DNA from: Paracoccaceae bacterium
GTDB taxonomy: Bacteria; Pseudomonadota; Alphaproteobacteria; Rhodobacterales; Rhodobacteraceae
DNA: 58,798 nt
Direction: 5' to 3'
Assembly (NCBI GenBank): GCA_026710155.1
Contig: JAPORQ010000055.1
Span: forward strand, 1 to 58,798
Part shown: positions 7,299 to 15,010 of the stretch, in pieces
Layout: every line of letters starts with the position of its first letter
Position numbering within the stretch: position 1 is the stretch's first letter
Position numbers and translations under genes: made by a program
The notes under the pieces: model-generated
Databases searched by the model: none
The model's input: the letters and a program-made list of their open reading frames with translations, nothing else
What the model was told of the DNA's origin: nothing

Positions 7299-8513
7299 TC
7301 ATTTCAACTCATCTACAAAATCAAACAATTGATTTATGACCCAGTTGGTGGTTCGCATCAATCGATCATCCTCCCAGTATTTACCAATTAACAACAATCC
7401 TAAAGGATCATCATTCTCATCCTTCAAGACAGGTATTGTTATCATTGGAAGGCCACAAATTTCTGCCACCTTGGCAATGGGTGATATAAAACCATTACCA
7501 TTCATATCCCCTTGTGAAGCAGGCAGGATCAATGCATCATAATCCAAAAAGAACCTCTCGAAATATTTTCCAAGATGAAGAAACATCTCCTCGAACTCTG
7601 TGAGTGTTTGTTCTTTCATAATTTTTTTGTCACCCGGTCGAAAAATTTTCTCATACAAAGATTTTCTGACATGACAGTTGTCGGGATTATCCTTTAATTC
7701 GGTTTCGAACTTGCATACCATTTCGGAAAAATCAGGTAACTCGACTTTATCCTTGGTTGTGTCCAATTCATCAATCAACAAATTGAAATCCTTGACATAA
7801 TCCAATCGAATGCCATTCAGGTCATAAGTGCATAAGGCAGGTGATACCGGCGGATCATCTTTAAATGTTTTCACCAGATTCGGTGGTGGATAAGGTAGGC
7901 TCAGGATATCCCTTGAGTCATAATACGAAACCAAATCACCGAAATAGGCAATGTCTTCAATGAAGTTTGCAAGCAAACCTACCCTGTCGAGTGAATTGAG
8001 ATCATCAGTCAATCCATACCTTGGAACGATACCAAACGAAGGCACATAACCGAACAGACCAAGTTCTGATGAGGTCAAACAAAAATCATGCCCTCTTCCG
8101 ACACCCAGACCAAGGCTTGGCCTACTTTCCAATATCGCCTGCCCGATGGATGAGATTAAAATATTTCTTGAAGCATCTGTGGCGCCAGAATCGGCTTTTA
8201 TCTTGTCTATATTCAGTATGGAAGACAAGGCCCCATGGGTATTCAGTAGATCCTCTACCGAGGAATTACCCGTAAAACCTTCGGGTTTGTTCAAAGCCAG
8301 GGCTACAGGAATACCATGTAAATTACCCAAGGGCTTGCCATGCAATGTCATGAGGTCAAGCACTTTGGCACGATCCCTGTCAACAATGAATTCATCTTCA
8401 CTTGAACTTTCCAATAGACCAGCAAGCAATCGTTCCGAAGTCGTATGCCTATCCTTGATACCGGAAAGCAATGTGGCAACTGTTAGATATTTACTTACTT
8501 CGTGGTCGTCCAT
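7299..8513 (-). CDS. amidase-signature-fold protein lacking the catalytic residues
   Basis: A 404-residue protein with the global pattern of amidase-signature enzymes: LHGIPVAL (residues 65-72) corresponds to the usual HGIPVAIKDN, LFGYVPSFGIVPRYG to the GLVGLKPT segment, and DALILPAS plus GLPMITIPV to the C-terminal part. The catalytic Lys that should follow HGIPVAI is absent (Ala73), and the GGSSGG serine stretch is replaced by a sequence without that pattern (about residues 134-150). An active Ser-cisSer-Lys triad is therefore not visible. It begins 5 bp after dctM in the TRAP operon. Inference: a pseudoenzyme, perhaps a binding or regulatory partner of the transported compound. A shifted active site cannot be excluded. 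Confidence 0.65.
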   Translation of the reverse strand: MDDHEVSKYLTVATLLSGIKDRHTTSERLLAGLLESSSEDEFIVDRDRAKVLDLMTLHGKPLGNLHGIPVALALNKPEGFTGNSSVEDLLNTHGALSSILNIDKIKADSGATDASRNILISSIGQAILESRPSLGLGVGRGHDFCLTSSELGLFGYVPSFGIVPRYGLTDDLNSLDRVGLLANFIEDIAYFGDLVSYYDSRDILSLPYPPPNLVKTFKDDPPVSPALCTYDLNGIRLDYVKDFNLLIDELDTTKDKVELPDFSEMVCKFETELKDNPDNCHVRKSLYEKIFRPGDKKIMKEQTLTEFEEMFLHLGKYFERFFLDYDALILPASQGDMNGNGFISPIAKVAEICGLPMITIPVLKDENDDPLGLLLIGKYWEDDRLMRTTNWVINQLFDFVDELK

Positions 8514-8518
8514 GTTTT

Positions 8519-9880
8519 TCAGGGGATATATTCACCGAAAAGATAGTCGGGAAACCACAAGGCAATTTGTGGGAATTGATACATGAGAACCATGGCAAAT
8601 ACAACAATCGCCAGATAAGGTAGAATACCCTTGAATATGTCAACCAGTTCAATCTGTGACTTGAGTACCCCCTTCAGATAATATGCTGACATTGCCATTG
8701 GAGGTGTCAGGAAGGAGGTCTGCAAATTCAGGGCTACCAGCATTGCAAAAAAATACGGGTTGACATTGAACGTGTCCAGCATGGGAAGAAAGATCGGTAC
8801 GAAGATGATTAAAATCTCCGACCACTCCAGAGGCCATCCCAAAATAAAAATTATCAGTTGTACAAGAACCAGGAATTGCCAGGGTTCAAGATTCAATGCG
8901 AGAACCCAGTTTTCAATAACATCATGCCCCCCGAGATAAGAAAAGACCGAGGCAAAGGTCCAGGAACCTACAAACAGCCAGCAAACCATGGCAGTGGACT
9001 TGGCTGTCAAAAAGACACTCTCCTTCAACCTTGACCAGGTCAGGGATTTATATAAAATGGCCAGTATCAAGCCACCAAGTGCTCCCATTGCAGCTGCTTC
9101 TGCAGGTGTGGCCAAGCCGCCAAGGATCGAACCGAGTACAAGCAGTATAAGGATCGTCAGTGGTACAAAAGAAACCAAAAGATCCCTGATTATTTCCCAC
9201 TGTGGTGGTACTGATTCCAAGACTGGCTTGGGCGCTATACTTGGGTTGATCAAGGATCTGGTCAAAACATAAACAATATATAGACCTGATAACAATAAAC
9301 CTGGAAACACGGCAGCAGCATATAAACGCAACGGTGACAGTTCGGCAATGGCTGCATACACGATCAACATGATTGACGGAGGAATCAGAATGCCGAGTGT
9401 TCCCCCAGCACAAATCACACCTGAAGCGAAGGTCTTGTCATACGAAGCCTTGGCCATTGCTGGAAAGGCCAGCAATCCCATGAGTGTGACCACTGCCCCA
9501 ACTATGCCGGATGCAGTGGAAAATATCGTACAGGTGATCAAGGCGGCAATCGCCATTGAACCCGGCAAATGCCTTGCTGCCATTTGAATTGAATAGAAGA
9601 GGCGATTGACGATATTTGCCCGTTCGACGACATACCCCATCATCAGGAACAGCGGAATTGCCACGAGGGTATCATTTTCCATTACCGAATAGGTATTCTG
9701 ATTGAGAAGGTAAAAGATTTGATTGTTGAAAATATCGAGAAAACTGTCGTATCCACTGTAATAAGCATAAAACCCAAAACCCACACCCATGGCTATCAAG
9801 GTAAAGGCTATGGGAAATCCTAGAAGTACCAAGACGATAAACAAGCACAGCATTAAAATTGCTACTTCGGGATTAGTCAT
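8519..9880 (-). CDS. dctM: TRAP transporter large membrane subunit, DctM-like
   Basis: The 453-residue polytopic protein is the transport channel of a tripartite ATP-independent periplasmic (TRAP) importer, which uses an ion gradient in the inner membrane. About a dozen hydrophobic segments are visible. Recognisable DctM stretches include a PLFLMMGY region near residue 75, the glycine-rich GTLGILIPPSIMLIVYA segment, the TPAEAAAMGALGG segment, and the C-terminal TPPMAMSAYYLKGV. The length is in the range for this family. It lies 39 bp downstream of dctQ and 5 bp upstream of the amidase-like gene. Substrate unknown; see dctP. Confidence 0.92.
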   Translation of the reverse strand: MTNPEVAILMLCLFIVLVLLGFPIAFTLIAMGVGFGFYAYYSGYDSFLDIFNNQIFYLLNQNTYSVMENDTLVAIPLFLMMGYVVERANIVNRLFYSIQMAARHLPGSMAIAALITCTIFSTASGIVGAVVTLMGLLAFPAMAKASYDKTFASGVICAGGTLGILIPPSIMLIVYAAIAELSPLRLYAAAVFPGLLLSGLYIVYVLTRSLINPSIAPKPVLESVPPQWEIIRDLLVSFVPLTILILLVLGSILGGLATPAEAAAMGALGGLILAILYKSLTWSRLKESVFLTAKSTAMVCWLFVGSWTFASVFSYLGGHDVIENWVLALNLEPWQFLVLVQLIIFILGWPLEWSEILIIFVPIFLPMLDTFNVNPYFFAMLVALNLQTSFLTPPMAMSAYYLKGVLKSQIELVDIFKGILPYLAIVVFAMVLMYQFPQIALWFPDYLFGEYIP

Positions 9881-9919
9881 TTCAAAATACCACTTTCAAA
9901 AATCGTGTTTGTTGACCCA

Positions 9920-10471
9920 CTACTTGGTCAACAGTTCTCCAGTCTCATGGACGTCTTCAATTCGGGGAACCCATTGACCTGAAAACATTGCCCTCCAGCA
10001 GCGAAGCGTCTCTGAAATTCCCTGAAGTATCAGCAGAAAGCCGGCAACAGGAATCAAGGTCTTGAAGAAGTAAATCTGTATCCTGGCAGGGCTGTTCCAG
10101 CTGAACTCCTTGTATCTCCAACTGTCCTGGGCAATTTCCCAACCGAACCAAAAGAGGGCCAGCATGCCCGGGAAAAAAAACAGGATGTAAAGTACAAAAT
10201 CTATCCTGGCTTGCCACTTGACCGGAAACAATCGATAAAATACATCACCCCTGACATGTGCATCCTGGGCCAAGGCATAGGGACCTGCCATCAAAAACAA
10301 GGCGCCATACATCTGAACCATCATGTCGAAAACCCAAACTGTCGGGCTATCAAATACATATCGAACAATGACTTCATAGGAAACCGACAGGGTCAGAATC
10401 AGAATACACCACGCGAAGGCCCTGCCTATCCAAAGGCTCAGTCCTTCCATGCCATGAATTATCCGCTCCAA
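9920..10471 (-). CDS. dctQ: TRAP transporter small membrane subunit, DctQ-like
   Basis: The 183-residue protein has four hydrophobic segments and pairs with DctM in TRAP transporters. Conserved DctQ features are the SYEVIVRYVFDSPTVW stretch around residue 30-45 and a later DVFYRLFP segment. The start is a TTG at 10471, chosen because a perfect AGGAGG (minus strand, 10477-10482) sits 5 bases before it. A hairpin with a T run lies just upstream, between dctP and this gene, and probably lowers its expression relative to the binding protein. Confidence 0.9.
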   Translation of the reverse strand: MERIIHGMEGLSLWIGRAFAWCILILTLSVSYEVIVRYVFDSPTVWVFDMMVQMYGALFLMAGPYALAQDAHVRGDVFYRLFPVKWQARIDFVLYILFFFPGMLALFWFGWEIAQDSWRYKEFSWNSPARIQIYFFKTLIPVAGFLLILQGISETLRCWRAMFSGQWVPRIEDVHETGELLTK

Positions 10472-10485
10472 AACTTCCTCCTAAA

Positions 10486-10517
10486 AAAACACGAGGGATT
10501 ACCCTCCCCCGTGTTTT
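10486..10517 (-). terminator. hairpin between dctP and dctQ, likely partial terminator
   Basis: On the minus strand AAAACACG pairs with CGTGTTTT and an inner GGG/CCC-type stem closes a short TAAT-like loop, with a four-base bulge on one side. A run of T follows, then the AGGAGG of dctQ. Such structures between a binding-protein gene and membrane-subunit genes commonly stabilise the upstream message and limit read-through. Confidence 0.6.
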
Positions 10518-10528
10518 ATTCGCTTGTT

Positions 10529-11632
10529 TCAACCACCGAAATAATGGTCGTAGGCCAACTTGTAATCAGGTTGATTCAAGTTCAGGTAATTCATCACACT
10601 CTCAGCGTAGGCTTTCTGGCTTTCAATGACCTTGGCAAAGAAAGGATCCTCATTGCTGAGTCTTTCAACAACGACATCCCATGCGACCAACTGGGCCTTC
10701 ATGACAGAATCGGGAGTACGGTACACATTGACACCGTGATCAGTCTGCAAGGAAACCAAATCTTCAGCGTACTGGGTTGTATTATGCCAATAGAAATTGG
10801 AATTCTCAGCCTCGGCGGCATACTTCAAAATAGCCTGCAACTCAGGAGAAAGCGCGTTGTACTTGTCCTTGTTGACAGTTACTTCAAAAAATTCCTGACT
10901 TTGATGGAATGAAGCCAAATGATAATGCTTGGAAACATCCTGCATGCCGAAATCCTTGTCGGAAGTCGGATTGTTGAACTCAGCGGCATCAATGAGGTTG
11001 GACTTCATGGCAGGCTGAATCTCTCCACCTGGCAACTGAACAACACTCATACCCATTTCAAGCAGAACATCAGCAGCCAATCCGACTGTTCGATACTTCA
11101 AGCCTTCCATTTGACTTGCATCAGTGATTTGTTCCTTGAACCATCCCAGTGGCTGGGCTGGCATCGGTGAAAAGAAGAAGGACACCAAATTCAACTGAAG
11201 AGTATCCATCAACTCATTGAATAGTTCCTGGCCTCCACCGTAATGAACCCAGCCTAGAACTTCCTGGCTGGACCAGCCAAAGCAAGGTCCTGTACCAAAC
11301 AATGAAGCCGTTGGAGATTTAGAATACCAGTAGGCAGGTACATAAAAGGCGGCATCCAGAACTCCTCTATGAACTGCGTCCTGCATCTGGCTTGTCTTGA
11401 CGACAGCATTGACAGGAAGCACCTCGATTTGAAGTGCATCACCGGCCATTTCGTTGACGCGTTTCACATAGTTCTGGGTATTTTCATAAAATATCCCCCC
11501 CCCCCAGGCACTCTGAAGTTTGAGAACTGTGGTTTCCGCCCTGGCAATCGACGGAGCAGCCAATGTACCCGCAGCAGCACCTGCAACTGCAGCCCCTCTT
11601 ATAAAACCTCGGCGATTGATTTTGTCTGACAT
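10529..11632 (-). CDS. dctP: TRAP transporter periplasmic binding protein, DctP/TakP-like
   Basis: A 367-residue solute-binding protein. The N-terminus has a twin-arginine export signal (NRRGFIRGAA, hydrophobic stretch, ASIARA-type cleavage site), so it is probably folded in the cytoplasm before export. The mature part has the DctP-family fold, with GLKYRTVGLAADVLLEMG and a region AAEFNNPTSDKDFG near the ligand-binding helix. Its size and Tat signal resemble the TakP subgroup that binds alpha-keto or other organic acids; this is a weak guess. A strong AGGAAGGAG site precedes the ATG. The sequence encoding WGGG contains 11 consecutive G. The gene is the first of the operon and diverges from the thioredoxin/glutaredoxin gene. 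Confidence 0.92.
   Translation of the reverse strand: MSDKINRRGFIRGAAVAGAAAGTLAAPSIARAETTVLKLQSAWGGGIFYENTQNYVKRVNEMAGDALQIEVLPVNAVVKTSQMQDAVHRGVLDAAFYVPAYWYSKSPTASLFGTGPCFGWSSQEVLGWVHYGGGQELFNELMDTLQLNLVSFFFSPMPAQPLGWFKEQITDASQMEGLKYRTVGLAADVLLEMGMSVVQLPGGEIQPAMKSNLIDAAEFNNPTSDKDFGMQDVSKHYHLASFHQSQEFFEVTVNKDKYNALSPELQAILKYAAEAENSNFYWHNTTQYAEDLVSLQTDHGVNVYRTPDSVMKAQLVAWDVVVERLSNEDPFFAKVIESQKAYAESVMNYLNLNQPDYKLAYDHYFGG
11495..11505. repeat. homopolymer of 11 G (coding strand) inside dctP
   Basis: Plus strand C11; on the coding strand it encodes W-G-G-G near residue 45 of the binding protein. Tracts of this length slip during replication, so it could switch dctP on and off. Confidence 0.75.
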
Positions 11633-11812
11633 ATAATTCTCCTTCCTTAGATTGGTTAATTTTATAAGTCATGGTACTTAATAATTTATTTTTTTGCAAT
11701 TATCCAATAAATTTTTTCCCAATTTTGCTCTTGGTCATGTTCGGATTGAAATTAATCCAAATTAATTTAAATATTTGTATGCAATTGGTACTTGAATTGG
11801 GGATGAGAAACA

Positions 11813-12391
11813 ATGGAAACCACCGACGATTTGAATGCTGTTCCTATAACATTGTATAAATGGGCCGGGGCCTGGGGACCATTTAAGGTAAAAATTCCAT
11901 GTGGGGAATGCACATTAACACTTGATATAATCAAGGATACCATGGATTCGGAACTTGCCGATGTTCCTGTAAAGTTAGAAGTGCGAGAATGGTTGTCCGA
12001 ATGGTGGAAACCATTACTGGTCGGAGGATGGCATGCCCCCATAGTAATCGTTGATGGCAAAATGGTCAATCAGGGCAACGCCCTGAACAGAGGGGTACTG
12101 ACCGAGGCCGTAATCAACGCTTATGTCAAACGAACATCCATCAAGGGCAATAAATTGTTCGGTAAGGTTACCTGCCCGCATTGTACCAAGGCCAAGCAGC
12201 AGTTGAGTGAGTCCAATATTGACTTCACCTATCATGATGTGGTTAAAGAACCCCTGTCACTATATGAAATGCTGGCCAGGGTCAAACCCATCGTAGGACC
12301 AAAGACCCCCATAACCGTACCACAAATATGGCTGGAGGGAAACTATGTTGGGGGCGCCAATGAGCTTTCAAGTCATTTGAAAAACAGCTGA
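11813..12391 (+). CDS. thioredoxin-like / glutaredoxin fusion protein
   Basis: A 192-residue protein with two redox folds in tandem. The C-terminal part (about 112-190) is a glutaredoxin with a CPHC active site (121-124), the cis-proline TVPQIW (168-173) and the GG pair near 180 that contacts glutathione. The N-terminal part (about 10-105) has a CGEC motif (30-33) after a hydrophobic strand and a later APIVIVDG segment with the cis-Pro position, like a divergent thioredoxin fold. No signal peptide is seen, so it should be cytoplasmic. It could carry electrons to NrdJ or other reductases, but no partner is shown. It is divergent from the dctP operon and lies about 110 bp before ilvB. The domain calls are clear for the glutaredoxin and moderate for the N-domain. 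Confidence 0.75.
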   Translation: METTDDLNAVPITLYKWAGAWGPFKVKIPCGECTLTLDIIKDTMDSELADVPVKLEVREWLSEWWKPLLVGGWHAPIVIVDGKMVNQGNALNRGVLTEAVINAYVKRTSIKGNKLFGKVTCPHCTKAKQQLSESNIDFTYHDVVKEPLSLYEMLARVKPIVGPKTPITVPQIWLEGNYVGGANELSSHLKNS

Positions 12392-12502
12392 GTATGCCTT
12401 TACCAACCTTCTGAATTCCCTGTTCAATTTAGTTTTGCAAATCAGAATTTCTTCCACCAAATTTTCCATAATCCTGATGAAATCAAAAAGGTAAATCAAA
12501 CC

Positions 12503-14293
12503 ATGGACCAACTTGAAAATAACAAGGCTCAACACCCCCGAATGACCGGGTCACAAATGGTTGTTCAAGCCCTCAAGGATCATGGTGTGGATACGGTATT
12601 CGGTTATCCCGGTGGTGCCGTCCTACCAATTTATGATGAAATATTCCAGCAAAATGAGATCCGTCATTTTCTGGTTCGGCATGAACAGGGAGCCGTTCAT
12701 GCTGCCGAGGGTTATGCCAGATCAACTGGGAAACCCGGAGTTGTACTGGTTACTTCAGGACCTGGTGCTACCAATACAGTTACGGGATTAACCGATGCCT
12801 TGATGGATTCAATCCCCCTTGTTGTTATTTCCGGCCAGGTTCCAACCTTCATGATTGGCAATGATGCCTTTCAGGAAGCTGATACGGTTGGCATTACCCG
12901 TCCCTGTACCAAGCACAATTGGCTGGTCAGGGAAACCGATGCTTTGGGGCCGGCGTTTCATGAGGCCTTTCATGTTGCCTTGCACGGTAGACCAGGACCC
13001 GTACTCATTGATATTCCCAAGGACGTTCAATTTGCCATAGGTAATTATATCCCTCTCGATGCCGCACCGAAAAGCAAATACAATCCCAGAACCAAGGGTG
13101 ATACTGACGAAATAGGGTTTCTGGTCAGTTTGATGGAAACCGCCGAAAGGCCTATATTTTACACGGGAGGCGGGGTAATAAATTCTGGTATACAAGCATG
13201 CCGGACCCTACAGGAATTGGTTAATGAAACCGGATTTCCGATTACATCAACCCTCATGGGATTGGGCGCCTATCCCGCATCCGGTTCCCATTGGCTTGGA
13301 ATGCTTGGCATGCATGGTACATACGAAGCAAACATCGCGATGTACGAATGTGACCTCATGATCAATGTCGGAGCAAGATTCGATGACCGAATAACAGGTC
13401 GTGTGAGTGATTTCAGTCCCGGTTCGACGAAAGCCCATGTTGATATCGACAGATCGTCAATCAACAAGGTTATTCCAACCGAAATACCCATCGTTGGGGA
13501 TGCTGGAATAGTCCTGCAACAGATTCTTGAACTGTGGCGGTCCAAGGGCAAGAAAACCAACTCGCTTGAAGTTGACAAATGGTGGCGGAAGATCAAACAT
13601 TGGAAAACCCGTGATTGTCTAAGTTATGAGAATTCGGACACCATGATCAAGCCTCAATATGCGATTCAAAGACTGGAAGAACTCACCCAAGGTTATGACC
13701 GGTTCCTGATTACTGATGTGGGCCAGCACCAGATGTGGGCTGCCCAGTTCATGAAATTGGAGGATCCGAATAGATGGATGACCTCTGGGGGTCTTGGTAC
13801 CATGGGTTATGGCCTCCCTGCATCGATTGGCGTACAGGTTGCACATCCTGATTCACTTGTTATCAATGTTTCCGGTGATGCCGGATGGTTGATGAATATG
13901 CAGGAAATGGGAACCGCCGTTCAATACCAGCTTCCCATCAAGCAATTCATTGTCAACAACAAGCGTCTTGGCATGGTTAGACAATGGCAACAAATCCTGC
14001 ATGGCGAAAGGTATAGCCATTCATGGTCAGAGGCGCTTCCGGATTTTGTCAAATTGGCTGAAGCATTCGGTTGCAAGGGGATAGTCATATCCAATCCCGC
14101 GGACCTTGATGAGGCCATAATGGAAATGGTGGCCTTTGATGGTCCCGTTATAGTTGATTGCCAGGTTACAGAACATGAAAACTGTTTCCCCATGATTCCA
14201 TCTGGTGAACCTCATAACAAAATGATTTTTGAAGAGGATATTCAGGCCCAGGAAGATCAGCTGGTTGGTAAGGAAGGATCAATCCTCGTTTAA
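12503..14293 (+). CDS. ilvB: acetolactate synthase large subunit
   Basis: Catalyses the thiamine-diphosphate-dependent condensation that starts valine, leucine and isoleucine synthesis. The 596-residue protein has the expected order of domains: VFGYPGGAVLPIYD and the catalytic Glu in RHEQGAVHAAEGYAR near the N-terminus, the central FAD-binding region with GARFDDRITG, and the C-terminal thiamine-diphosphate site GDAGWLMNMQE followed by an NN pair. Fifteen bases separate it from ilvN, so the two form an operon. I see no leader-peptide attenuator in the 110 bp upstream. Length matches the family. Confidence 0.96.
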   Translation: MDQLENNKAQHPRMTGSQMVVQALKDHGVDTVFGYPGGAVLPIYDEIFQQNEIRHFLVRHEQGAVHAAEGYARSTGKPGVVLVTSGPGATNTVTGLTDALMDSIPLVVISGQVPTFMIGNDAFQEADTVGITRPCTKHNWLVRETDALGPAFHEAFHVALHGRPGPVLIDIPKDVQFAIGNYIPLDAAPKSKYNPRTKGDTDEIGFLVSLMETAERPIFYTGGGVINSGIQACRTLQELVNETGFPITSTLMGLGAYPASGSHWLGMLGMHGTYEANIAMYECDLMINVGARFDDRITGRVSDFSPGSTKAHVDIDRSSINKVIPTEIPIVGDAGIVLQQILELWRSKGKKTNSLEVDKWWRKIKHWKTRDCLSYENSDTMIKPQYAIQRLEELTQGYDRFLITDVGQHQMWAAQFMKLEDPNRWMTSGGLGTMGYGLPASIGVQVAHPDSLVINVSGDAGWLMNMQEMGTAVQYQLPIKQFIVNNKRLGMVRQWQQILHGERYSHSWSEALPDFVKLAEAFGCKGIVISNPADLDEAIMEMVAFDGPVIVDCQVTEHENCFPMIPSGEPHNKMIFEEDIQAQEDQLVGKEGSILV

Positions 14294-14307
14294 TTTGGTG
14301 GAAGAAA

Positions 14308-14871
14308 ATGAATTCTCTAAGATTGAATAAAGGTGTTTCCAGAAAATCTGCTTACGATTTGAGGAACCCAACCGAAGATGTTTTTGAAGTCCATACCCTG
14401 ACCGTTCTGGTGGATAACGAAGCGGGAGTACTAGCAAGGGTCATTGGGTTGTTTTCCGGCCGGGGTTATAACATTGAAAGCCTGACTGTCTCTGAAGTTG
14501 ACCACAAGGGAAAACTGTCCAGAATTACCATAATGACCAAGGGAAAACCAACTGTCATAGAACAAATCAAAGCCCAGTTGGAACGTTTGGTTCCAGTGTA
14601 TGAGGTTCATGACTTGACAACTGAAGGGCCATCCGTTGAAAGGGAGTTGGCCCTTTTGAAAGTCAAGGGTGAAGGCAATCACAGAGTCGAAGCCCTCCGT
14701 CTGGCGGATATATTCAGAGCACGTGTTGTCGATTCAACGCTTGAAAGTTTTGTGTTTGAATTGACTGGACCTCCAGAAAAGATTGACAAGTTTGCCTGCC
14801 TGATGGAACCGCTTGGATTGATTGAAATTGCCCGTACTGGCGTGGTTGGCATTTCAAGAGGCGAATACTAA
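14308..14871 (+). CDS. ilvN: acetolactate synthase small regulatory subunit
   Basis: Regulatory partner of IlvB that conveys valine feedback and raises catalytic activity. The 187-residue protein begins, after a short extension, with an ACT domain (HTLTVLVDNEAGVLARVIGLFSGRGYNIESL, about 29-59) and has the second ACT-like C-terminal domain (ALRLADIFRARVVD). The length is that of the long IlvH/IlvN type. It begins 15 bp after ilvB. No terminator with a T tail is obvious after the stop. Confidence 0.95.
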   Translation: MNSLRLNKGVSRKSAYDLRNPTEDVFEVHTLTVLVDNEAGVLARVIGLFSGRGYNIESLTVSEVDHKGKLSRITIMTKGKPTVIEQIKAQLERLVPVYEVHDLTTEGPSVERELALLKVKGEGNHRVEALRLADIFRARVVDSTLESFVFELTGPPEKIDKFACLMEPLGLIEIARTGVVGISRGEY

Positions 14872-15010
14872 AGGGAACCTCCATTTATTTTTTTGAAGCT
14901 ACAATTCGTTGAATTTGTCACATCCCCGATTTTCTCTATCTGGTTGCAACTGAGACAATGGGCGGCCTTTTGTCAGACCGCCTAATTATATTTGAATTTC
15001 TTTCAGCAGA

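Noticed and set aside
10211-10912. Plus-strand frame of 233 codons
   Set aside because: It lies antisense to dctQ and dctP and contains no recognisable domain.
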